Below, in pieces: positions 1-4,950 of a stretch of DNA of 5,438 bases. Each line of letters begins with the position of its first letter. The stretch's first letter is position 1. The notes below the pieces were generated by a model. It was not told where the DNA came from. It worked only from the letters and a program-made list of their open reading frames with translations, and ran no database searches. The position numbers were made by a program, and so were the translations under genes. The stretch comes from Candidatus Paceibacter sp. (GTDB lineage: Bacteria > Patescibacteriota > Minisyncoccia > UBA6257 > GWB1-50-10), in NCBI GenBank assembly GCA_020724685.1, contig DYGP01000019.1, positions 1 to 5,438 of the forward strand. Reading direction: 5' to 3'.

Positions 1-204
1 AAAAACATGCCCCTTCTTTCCAATCGAAGATAGGATGTTGATTTTCTCCAGGAGTAACAAATGTTTTGATGTGGCGTTCAGGGATATGTTTAAATGCTCC
101 GTAATTTCCGTCACGTTTTTCTCTCCTTTGTCATGGAGAAATTTTATGATCTTCAGGCGATTCACGTTCGACAACGCCTTAAATATATTTACCCATCTTT
201 TCAT
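1..204 (-). CDS. ArsR-like winged helix-turn-helix regulator, partial (C-terminus beyond window)
   Basis: The first 68 codons are present and the reading frame runs open off the left edge. The N-terminus has the ArsR/SmtB layout: a helix with FKALSNVNRLKIIKFL (residues 8-23), then a helix-turn-helix at about residues 31-54 (VTEITEHLNIS, then ATSKHLLLLEK), then the start of a wing at 58-68. The usual ArsR metal motif (ELCVC in the alpha-3 helix) is absent: the equivalent stretch reads EKNVTEI and the visible part has no cysteine. A metal-sensing role through that site is therefore unlikely, though the C-terminus is not seen. The ATG at 204 is chosen because the family's conserved N-terminal helix begins within a few residues of it. 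It has no clear Shine-Dalgarno sequence, but a -10 box lies 6 nt upstream. A 28-bp dyad just upstream suggests autoregulation. By hand count 77 of 204 bases are G or C (38%), lower than the sampled neighbouring methyltransferase gene. Target genes are unknown. Confidence 0.85.
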   Translation of the reverse strand, partial: MKRWVNIFKALSNVNRLKIIKFLHDKGEKNVTEITEHLNISLNATSKHLLLLEKINILSSIGKKGHVF

Positions 205-210
205 ATCTTT

Positions 211-219
211 ATAATACCA
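211..219 (-). promoter_or_regulatory. Extended -10 promoter for the ArsR-like gene
   Basis: Read on the minus strand the sequence is TGG followed by TATTAT, matching the extended -10 pattern TGnTATAAT with one mismatch. No recognisable -35 box lies 16-18 bases upstream, which is common when the TGn extension is present. Only 6 bases separate the -10 from the ATG at 204, so the transcript would start at or within a base or two of the start codon. This is a prediction from pattern only. Confidence 0.45.
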
Positions 220-226
220 CATTTCA

Positions 227-254
227 AGTGAGCTATTCGCGCGAATGGTTCACT
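227..254. promoter_or_regulatory. 28-bp imperfect inverted repeat, candidate operator of the ArsR-like regulator
   Basis: The two 14-base arms are AGTGAGCTATTCGC and GCGAATGGTTCACT. They match at 12 of 14 positions and abut with no spacer, and the central 12 bases are a perfect palindrome. The dyad lies 8 bases upstream of the extended -10, over the expected -35 region of the regulator's promoter, which is where an autorepressor would bind. No T-run follows it on either strand, so it does not look like an intrinsic terminator. ArsR-family dimers commonly bind dyads of about this size. That this protein binds it is inference. Confidence 0.5.
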
Positions 255-277
255 GAGTAATTTTGTTTATATATTCA

Positions 278-307
278 GAAAAATCTTACATTTTCAACAG
301 ATTTTTC
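278..307 (-). terminator. Possible weak terminator at the end of the pseudouridine synthase gene
   Basis: A perfect 9-bp inverted repeat, GAAAAATCT and AGATTTTTC with a 12-base loop, spans the last codons and stop of the minus-strand gene ending at 286. The outer part of the stem pairs an A-run with a T-run, as in some bidirectional terminators. The core has very little G+C and the loop is long, so termination could be poor. It is the only hairpin with a T-run seen at this gene end. Confidence 0.25.
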
Positions 308-939
308 CATTCTTCTGGAATCGGAACGGAAACGGTGACCGGCTCATGCGTCGTCGCGGTTTCAAAAGAAAGTGAGGTTGCGGCGAGCGCAATCCCCCAC
401 GAGAACGCTTCCGGCGCCCCATATTTCACGTCTCCCGCAACCGGATGCCCGATGGACGAGAATTGCGTCCGAATCTGATGGAATTTTCCCGTCACGAGCC
501 GGATGCGCACAAGCGAATATTTCCTTCCCATTTTCTCCACGTCGTAAAAAAGCTCCGCATAATCCCCCGTCTTTGATTCCCGCGCACGGCGGCGATCCGT
601 ATCTTTCTCGAGTTTATGCACGAGTCGCCCCGATTTCTTTTCCGGCATGCCGCAGACCAGCGCGTGATAAATCTTTTCCGTTTCGCGATTACGTATCTGC
701 TCCGAAAGGCGCGATGCGCCTTTGCTTGTTTTTGCAAAAAGCACCACACCCTCGACCGGCCTATCGAGCCGGTGCAAAAGTCCGAGAAACACCCTTCCTT
801 TTTTTTCGTACTTCTTTTTCAGATAATCCTTCACCTCGTCCATGAGACACCAATCGCCTGACGCATCGCCCTGCACAAGCATCCCCGCCGGCTTATGGAC
901 CGCGATAAGATGATTGTCCTCGTAGAGCACTTTGAGCAT
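286..939 (-). CDS. RluA-family RNA pseudouridine synthase
   Basis: This 217-residue cytoplasmic enzyme should convert specific uridines in rRNA or tRNA to pseudouridine. The opening YEDNHLIAVHKPAG (6-19) is the family's first motif. HRLDRPVEG (56-64) carries the catalytic aspartate, Asp59. KIYHALV follows, and TGKFHQIRTQFSSIGHPVAGD with KYG forms the C-terminal RNA-binding and active-site block. There is no N-terminal S4 domain, so it belongs with the short RluA/TruC-like members rather than RluC/RluD. Substrate specificity cannot be read from sequence. The frame stays open upstream to 1095, but that part overlaps the methyltransferase gene in another frame and lacks family similarity, so the ATG at 939 is chosen. 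It lies 1 nt after the upstream gene's TAA, pointing to translational coupling in a two-gene RNA-modification operon. A weak GGTGG about 12 bases upstream may serve as ribosome binding site. Confidence 0.93.
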   Translation of the reverse strand: MLKVLYEDNHLIAVHKPAGMLVQGDASGDWCLMDEVKDYLKKKYEKKGRVFLGLLHRLDRPVEGVVLFAKTSKGASRLSEQIRNRETEKIYHALVCGMPEKKSGRLVHKLEKDTDRRRARESKTGDYAELFYDVEKMGRKYSLVRIRLVTGKFHQIRTQFSSIGHPVAGDVKYGAPEAFSWGIALAATSLSFETATTHEPVTVSVPIPEEWKNLLKM

Positions 940-940
940 A

Positions 941-1810
941 TTACGGACGCCACCGCGCAAATATTCCCGCAGGGAGCGACCGCGCGCCGAGCGCTTCCGG
1001 AATGGAAAGTTCTCCCGCCTCAACCGTTCCCCCGAAACTCCTTTCAAGCGCAATGAGATTGTTTTGATACGCCATCGAAGAATATCCGGACGCATATCCG
1101 TTCACGAGGAAAAAAATCGGTTTCTCTGAGAGAATCTCGTACGAAACATTGAGAAGTCCAAGCATATGTTTTTCGATCTTCCAAAGCTCTCTCTTCGGAC
1201 CATGGCCGAACGCCGGCGGATCCATGATGATTCCGTCGTATTTTTTCCCTCTCCGCGCCTCCCGTTTCACGAACGAAAACGCGTCGTCGAGGATCCATCG
1301 TATCGGCTTTCTGGAAAGATCGGAAAGCGCGGCATTGTCCTTCGCCCACCCGATTGCGACCCTGGATCCGTCCACGTGGCACACTTCCGCCCCCGCTTGC
1401 GCGGCGGCAAGCGTTGCGCCACCCGTGTATCCGAAGAGATTCAGGACGGAGACCTTCCGTCCCGCCCCGCGAATGAGTCCGCTCGTCCATTCCCAATTCG
1501 GCACCTGTTCGGGAAAAACCCCCGTGTGCTTGAACGTGCTCGGACGAATCCAAAATTTGAGTCCCCCAAGCGACATCCGCCATTTTTCGGGAACATTCTT
1601 TTTCCACACCCATTTTCCCTCCGCGCGGGAACTCATAAACGCTCCGTCCTTTTTCTCCCAGGCTTCGGGGCGCGCTTTCGGCCAGAGCGCCTGCGGATCG
1701 GGGCGCGAAAGCACCACGGATCCGTACCTCTCGAGCTTTTCTCCCTCTCCGGAATCAATGAGCTCATAGTCGCTCTCCCGCGGAGTTTCCAAAACAAGAC
1801 ATTGTTTCAT
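941..1810 (-). CDS. Class I SAM-dependent methyltransferase (COG1092/RlmK-RlmI-like)
   Basis: Numbered from the ATG at 1810 the protein has 289 residues. An N-terminal segment (about 15-45, with YELIDSGEGEKLERYG and LSRPDPQALWPK) is typical of a COG1092-related subgroup. GGLKFWIRP and FKHTGVFPEQ follow at 82-102. The SAM-binding motif I is VLNLFGYTGG (122-131), the acidic residue after strand 2 is in HVDGS (145-149), a DD pair sits at 175-176, and motif IV is DPPAFG (197-202). The family methylates RNA or related substrates. The target here is unknown, but pairing with a pseudouridine synthase 1 nt downstream suggests rRNA or tRNA. The start is uncertain: in-frame ATGs lie at 1822, 1819 and 1810, and the frame extends to 1897. 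The 1810 start gives the family-like N-terminus, while AGG just upstream would suit the 1819 or 1822 starts less well because of spacing. Lines sampled from 1381-1560 contain about 60% G+C. Confidence 0.88.
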   Translation of the reverse strand: MKQCLVLETPRESDYELIDSGEGEKLERYGSVVLSRPDPQALWPKARPEAWEKKDGAFMSSRAEGKWVWKKNVPEKWRMSLGGLKFWIRPSTFKHTGVFPEQVPNWEWTSGLIRGAGRKVSVLNLFGYTGGATLAAAQAGAEVCHVDGSRVAIGWAKDNAALSDLSRKPIRWILDDAFSFVKREARRGKKYDGIIMDPPAFGHGPKRELWKIEKHMLGLLNVSYEILSEKPIFFLVNGYASGYSSMAYQNNLIALERSFGGTVEAGELSIPEALGARSLPAGIFARWRP

Positions 1811-1825
1811 ACGTACCATCATCCT

Positions 1826-1846
1826 AATCGGAAACCGATTTTTTTT
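1826..1846. other. Small hairpin with T-run in the divergent intergenic region
   Basis: AATCGG and CCGATT form a perfect 6-bp stem around an AAA loop, followed on the plus strand by eight T residues (1839-1846). On the plus strand it resembles a short intrinsic terminator, but no plus-strand gene lies upstream to be terminated. On the minus strand the same bases form an A-run followed by the hairpin, immediately before AGG and the candidate start codons of the methyltransferase, so it would sit in that gene's leader. It may insulate the plus-strand gene at 1922 from antisense transcription, or affect methyltransferase translation. Neither is demonstrated. Confidence 0.3.
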
Positions 1847-1883
1847 CCACGCCGCGAGAACGATCTTCCTTAAGTGGGAAAGG

Positions 1884-1913
1884 TTGCGGAAAAACAAAGA
1901 GAAATATTATAAT
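1884..1913 (+). promoter_or_regulatory. Promoter of the YdjM/DUF457-like membrane protein gene
   Basis: A consensus -10, TATAAT, occupies 1908-1913. Eighteen bases upstream is TTGCGG (1884-1889), which shares only the TTG with the -35 consensus. Eight bases separate the -10 from the ATG at 1922, so the transcript would have essentially no leader, and no Shine-Dalgarno sequence is available in that space. Confidence 0.55.
1906..1911 (-). promoter_or_regulatory. Overlapping minus-strand -10 box (possible methyltransferase-operon promoter)
   Basis: ATTATAAT at 1906-1913 is its own reverse complement, so the minus strand also reads TATAAT at 1911-1906. A transcript from it would head toward the methyltransferase gene with a leader of roughly 80-90 bases containing the hairpin at 1826-1840. 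No good minus-strand -35 was found at 16-18 bases, so this call is weaker than the plus-strand one. Confidence 0.3.
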
Positions 1914-1921
1914 TTTCGGAA

Positions 1922-2464
1922 ATGGACATTGTTTCGCATGGATTGTGGGGAGGCATCGCCTTCGGAAGGAAAAACAAAAAAGAGTATGCGAAAGCCCTCT
2001 TCTTCGGCGTCGCGCCCGACCTTTTTTCGTTCGGAATCTTTTTCGTCGCTTCCGTGCTCGGCATCGCCTCGCGTCCGGATTTTTCCGCGGGGCCGCCCGA
2101 TCCGTCGAGTATCCCTTCCTACGTCCACACACTCTACGACATTACCCACAGCCTCGTTGTCTTCGCGATCGCATTCGGCCTCGTTTGGCTTATCAGGAAA
2201 AAACCATTCATCCCCATGCTCGCGTGGGGACTTCATATTATGATAGACATTCCGACCCATTCATTCGATTTCTTTCCGACCCCGTTTCTCTGGCCTCTTT
2301 CGGATCTCGGCGTTGACGGTATTCCGTGGGGAAGGGAAATCATCTGGTATCCGAACATCGCTCTTCTCGTCGCGCTTCACCTTTGGCTCCTCGTCTCACG
2401 GATAAAAAAACGCAAAAACAATTCTCTTTCGCCCGACACAGCGGCGTCTGAAAACGCCGACTAA
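1922..2464 (+). CDS. Polytopic membrane protein, YdjM/DUF457-like putative metal-dependent hydrolase
   Basis: This 180-residue protein has about four hydrophobic segments (near 24-47, 73-92, 96-111 and 140-158) and a hydrophilic basic-to-acidic tail (160-180). Conserved polar residues fall in the pattern of the YdjM/DUF457 membrane-bound putative hydrolases: His6 in SHG, Asp33 in APD, His76 in ITHSL, then His105, Asp109 and His113 in GLHIMIDIPTH, and WPLS at 124-127. In that family such residues are thought to bind a metal. The substrate and reaction are not known, and the hydrolase label is a family prediction. The ATG at 1922 starts MDIVSHG, the usual family beginning, and follows a -10 box by 8 bases. 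The gene stands alone on the plus strand, and its stop overlaps the convergent operon by 4 nt. Short antisense frames across it are shadows. Confidence 0.75.
   Translation: MDIVSHGLWGGIAFGRKNKKEYAKALFFGVAPDLFSFGIFFVASVLGIASRPDFSAGPPDPSSIPSYVHTLYDITHSLVVFAIAFGLVWLIRKKPFIPMLAWGLHIMIDIPTHSFDFFPTPFLWPLSDLGVDGIPWGREIIWYPNIALLVALHLWLLVSRIKKRKNNSLSPDTAASENAD
2442..2459. terminator. GC-rich hairpin at the convergent gene junction
   Basis: CGGCGT and ACGCCG form a perfect 6-bp stem with a 6-base loop. It begins 2 nt after the minus-strand stop codon and lies in the last codons of the plus-strand gene. No T-run follows on either strand, so it is not a canonical intrinsic terminator. It is the only structure at the junction that could pause polymerase or protect the 3' end of both messages. 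Confidence 0.3.
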
Positions 2465-3525
2465 CCGAACGTGAACGTGAAAGCGCGGAGACCCGCATTA
2501 TCAACCTCTATCTCCAAAAGGTGCTCTTCGTATTCAACTCCCTTCACAAGGATATAGAGAGATGAATCCGAAACTTGGATTTCATCTACGAAATTTCCAT
2601 CCCGAAAAATTCTGATATTCACCGGATCAAGCGCTTCAGCGACAAAATACACGTCTTTCGAATCGTACCGAAAGGCGATCTTCGCCTTCCCTGCGTTTTC
2701 GGCATATTCGGGGGTAAATTTCCATCGCCCCTCAAGATATAAGACGTTCAACTCCCTTTCTTCGGGAAATACAAAATTTTGTTCCGAAGGAAGAGGGGTG
2801 CCGTTTCCGAGAAAAGCATTCCTCGCCGAACCGAAATATATCTCCGGACTTCCTATCCTCGAAGCATCTACTCGCGGAGCGTTTGGGGGGAAAACCGATC
2901 CTCCGAGCGTTTCCGAAACGGCACCGAGACGTTCCGTGCGTTCGCGTAAAAGTCCCTGTATTTTCTCTTCCGTCTCCTCATACCCGCCTTCGCCGATATG
3001 GTCATACACGACGTATCCGTCAATGTCGATGAGATATTTTCTCGGCCAATATCGATTCCCATACGCCCTCCACGTTGAAAAATCGTTATCGAGAACCACC
3101 GGATACGATATCCCGAACTTCTCGACAGCGCGCACGACATTGTCATAATCTTTCTCAAATTCGAATTCCGGAGAATGTATCCCGACGATTTCAAGTCCCT
3201 TATCTCCGTATTTCTCATACCATGCGTTCAGATAAGGCATTGTCCTTTGACAATTGATGCAACTGTACGTCCAGAAATCCACTAAAATCACTTTCTTTCC
3301 TATCAAATCCCTTAAACCGAACGGATTCGCGTTGATAAATCCCGAAGGATTCACGATTTCCTTCGCCTGCGGATATTTTCCCGATTTTCCTTCGGTCGTC
3401 CGTCCTATATTTATACTTGAAAAAGGTTTTTTCATATCTGATCCCAGCGTCTGAAAATAGAATATTGCCCCGAGAATCATGACTATCGCGAATATAAACG
3501 CTATTGTTCTCTTTTTCTCGTTCAT
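2461..3525 (-). CDS. Membrane-anchored TlpA-like thioredoxin with DipZ-type C-terminal domain
   Basis: The 354-residue protein starts MNEKKR, followed by one hydrophobic segment (7-24) that should anchor it with the rest outside the cytoplasm. Residues about 57-195 form a TlpA/redoxin fold: VDFWTYSCINC places the redox cysteines at 89 and 92, VGIHSPEFEFEKD and YPVVLDND follow, and the cis-proline is Pro161 in NRYWP. Residues about 226-354 (SPEIYFGSARN, LEGRW, closing FTFTFG) match the C-terminal carbohydrate-binding-like domain of DipZ proteins. In mycobacterial DipZ these parts are fused behind CcdA. Here CcdA is a separate gene whose TGA lies 1 nt upstream of this ATG, so the system is a split DipZ. 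The expected role is thiol-disulfide exchange on exported proteins using electrons from CcdA, with unknown clients. An upstream in-frame extension to 3594 overlaps ccdA and is rejected. The only cysteines are the active-site pair. Confidence 0.92.
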   Translation of the reverse strand: MNEKKRTIAFIFAIVMILGAIFYFQTLGSDMKKPFSSINIGRTTEGKSGKYPQAKEIVNPSGFINANPFGLRDLIGKKVILVDFWTYSCINCQRTMPYLNAWYEKYGDKGLEIVGIHSPEFEFEKDYDNVVRAVEKFGISYPVVLDNDFSTWRAYGNRYWPRKYLIDIDGYVVYDHIGEGGYEETEEKIQGLLRERTERLGAVSETLGGSVFPPNAPRVDASRIGSPEIYFGSARNAFLGNGTPLPSEQNFVFPEERELNVLYLEGRWKFTPEYAENAGKAKIAFRYDSKDVYFVAEALDPVNIRIFRDGNFVDEIQVSDSSLYILVKGVEYEEHLLEIEVDNAGLRAFTFTFG

Positions 3526-3526
3526 A

Positions 3527-4234
3527 TCATTTAAGCAGGAGTCCGTTGATAAATCCGAGATTTGCCACAAGCCCGAGATTCTGGGTAAACGCAAGGATGC
3601 CTATGGCGATAAGCAAAACTCCGAAAACAACATTCACCCATTTAAGCGCACCCACGAACCTGGCAATCACGAGCGACGCCTGAGAGGTAAAAAGTCCGAC
3701 GATGAGAAACGGAATTCCGAGCCCGACGGCATATGAGAAAAGAAGCACGAGCGCGAATCCGGGCTTACTAGCCGCCAATCCGAGAATTCCTCCAAGGACC
3801 GCCCCGACGCACGGCGTCCATCCTGCGGCGAAAGCGGATCCGAACAAGAACGAAGTAAGATACCGCGAACCGAACTTTCTTTTTATTGTCACCTTGTATT
3901 CCCTCTCGAGAAACGTGAGCTTAAGCAATCCAGTAAGATACAATCCAAAAAGAATGATAAGCGCTCCTCCGAGTCGGGCAAGCCAAATCTGCACATCGTA
4001 CGCCACTGCCTCGAGTACGGTATTTAAAAGAACGCCGAGCGCCGCGAATACAATCGAGAAACCAAGTACAAAGAATATGCTGTTGAGAAATATTTTCATC
4101 CGATTTTTTCCCGAATCCTCGAGAGAGCTTCCGGAAAGATACGCGAGAAAACCCGGGATAATCGGCAAAACGCACGGACTCAAAAAAGAAACGAGTCCCG
4201 CCACCACTGCAAATGGAATGGTTACATCAATCAT
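3527..4234 (-). CDS. ccdA: CcdA-type transmembrane thiol-disulfide electron carrier
   Basis: CcdA (short DsbD family) moves reducing equivalents from cytoplasmic thioredoxin across the membrane to exported thioredoxin-like proteins. The 235-residue protein has six hydrophobic segments, near 7-33, 47-74, 82-104, 126-153, 160-182 and 194-216. The two redox cysteines are in the classic motifs SFLSPCVLPIIPG (Cys21) and AGWTPCVGAVLG (Cys142), at equivalent points in the first and second three-helix halves. There are no other cysteines. The start ATG at 4234 is 6 nt after the thioredoxin-like gene's stop, with AAGG overlapping that stop as a ribosome binding site. The stop TGA is followed 1 nt later by the next gene. 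Its partners are most likely the proteins encoded on either side, at 4241-4879 and 2461-3525. No haem-ligation genes are seen here, so a cytochrome c maturation role is not supported by the context. Confidence 0.95.
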   Translation of the reverse strand: MIDVTIPFAVVAGLVSFLSPCVLPIIPGFLAYLSGSSLEDSGKNRMKIFLNSIFFVLGFSIVFAALGVLLNTVLEAVAYDVQIWLARLGGALIILFGLYLTGLLKLTFLEREYKVTIKRKFGSRYLTSFLFGSAFAAGWTPCVGAVLGGILGLAASKPGFALVLLFSYAVGLGIPFLIVGLFTSQASLVIARFVGALKWVNVVFGVLLIAIGILAFTQNLGLVANLGFINGLLLK

Positions 4235-4240
4235 ATTGCC

Positions 4241-4879
4241 TTAAAGCGCGTTTCTCATCTCGGAAAGATATCGATCTTTATTCCATTCTTCGGGGGATTT
4301 GAGAATACGTTGACCGTTTCTTACAAACACCTTCGTGTGCTGGTACGCCACGCCGAATTCCCGCGCAAGCTCCTTCTCATCTGAGTCCGTATCCTTGTCG
4401 TTATAATTCACCCGGAATCCGACGATTTTTCCAGAATCGATCTCGTTGAATGCGGGGTAGAGTGAATTTTCGGTCTCCGCTCTGCATACGGGACACCAAT
4501 CCGCATAAAAATAAAGGACGACAAGATTGTCCGACGCAAGAGCTTTGTCATAATCGGCTTTTTTAAAATCAAGAAGTTGGTCGGATGTGCCCGCAAGGAC
4601 GGCTCCCTCATACAAAACTTTTTCCGGCATAGCCTCCTGAATCATCGAATCATCCGTCATTGCGCCCGCCTCTTTCTCCATCATTGCATCGCCTTCATCT
4701 TCCATCGATCTTTCCTCCATCATGCCGACACCTTCCTGAATACTCATCCCCTCTTCCGTCATCGCATCGTTCCATCCGCCGTTCAAAGAATACACAACAC
4801 CGGAAAAAACAATAACGATTACCGCGATAACGATTACCATTGTCCGCGTCGCGGGCGCGTTTTCTTTTTTATTGTCCAT
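4241..4879 (-). CDS. Membrane-anchored thioredoxin-like protein with Met-rich linker and His in place of cis-Pro
   Basis: This is the first gene of the redox operon, 212 residues from the ATG at 4879. A short basic N-terminus is followed by one hydrophobic anchor (14-32). Residues 40-84 form a linker with ten methionines among many Glu/Asp. The thioredoxin fold spans about 95-212: LVVLYFYADWCPVC gives redox Cys129 and Cys132, and FGVAYQHTKVFVRNGQ corresponds to the loop that normally reads P-T. The cis-proline is His181 here. No other cysteines occur. CcdA directly downstream should be its electron donor or partner. The chosen start lies 7 bases after a TATACT box. The frame extends to 4897 (MGILGN) but that would run into the promoter. 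The His substitution and the Met-rich linker raise the possibility of metal (for example copper) binding, which is inference. An ordinary disulfide reductase is the alternative. Confidence 0.88.
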   Translation of the reverse strand: MDNKKENAPATRTMVIVIAVIVIVFSGVVYSLNGGWNDAMTEEGMSIQEGVGMMEERSMEDEGDAMMEKEAGAMTDDSMIQEAMPEKVLYEGAVLAGTSDQLLDFKKADYDKALASDNLVVLYFYADWCPVCRAETENSLYPAFNEIDSGKIVGFRVNYNDKDTDSDEKELAREFGVAYQHTKVFVRNGQRILKSPEEWNKDRYLSEMRNAL

Positions 4880-4886
4880 GTTTCCC

Positions 4887-4914
4887 AGTATACCCACACA
4901 AAAAGAAATGTAAA
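4887..4914 (-). promoter_or_regulatory. Promoter of the thioredoxin-ccdA-TlpA operon
   Basis: On the minus strand, TTTACA (4914-4909) and TATACT (4892-4887) each match the sigma-70 consensus at five of six positions and are separated by 16 bases. The -10 ends 7 bases before the ATG at 4879, so the message would be leaderless or have only a few bases of leader (GGGAAAC). It is the best promoter match noticed in the window. Confidence 0.65.
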
Positions 4915-4930
4915 GCCTACTTTACATTTC
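4900..4930 (-). promoter_or_regulatory. Perfect 11-bp inverted repeat: operator over the -35 box and/or terminator of the upstream unit
   Basis: GAAATGTAAAG and CTTTACATTTC (4905-4915 and 4920-4930) are exact reverse complements around a 4-base loop. The -35 box TTTACA lies inside the promoter-proximal arm, so a protein bound here would block RNA polymerase. On the minus strand the hairpin also begins 20 bases after the stop of the gene ending at 4951 and is followed by five T residues (4904-4900), which is terminator geometry. The stem has only three G-C pairs, so it would be a weak terminator. Both roles can coexist, and the sequence does not decide between them. Confidence 0.55.
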
Positions 4931-4950
4931 CTGTGGATAATCGGAAACGG

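Noticed and set aside
940..1095. N-terminal extension of the pseudouridine synthase
   Set aside because: The extension overlaps the methyltransferase gene in another frame and is Arg-rich without family similarity. The known first motif starts at the ATG at 939.
1149..1873. Long plus-strand open frames (206 and 235 codons) across the methyltransferase gene
   Set aside because: They are antisense to a gene with clear SAM-methyltransferase motifs. Their translations are rich in Pro, Arg and Ser with no recognisable domain, as expected of shadows in higher-GC coding DNA.
3527..3529. TGA at the end of ccdA as a possible recoded glycine (as in Gracilibacteria/Absconditabacteria)
   Set aside because: Reading through would give a frame that immediately overlaps the next gene, which starts 1 nt later. 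CcdA has its normal length at this TGA, so the standard code fits.
3702..4244. Plus-strand open frame of 180 codons across ccdA
   Set aside because: It is antisense to ccdA, whose cysteine motifs and membrane segments are unmistakable. The antisense product has no coherent features.
1825..4948. Identical 11-mer TAATCGGAAAC at 1825-1835 and 4938-4948
   Set aside because: Several shared 11-mers are expected by chance in a window this size. The flanking bases differ in structure and context.
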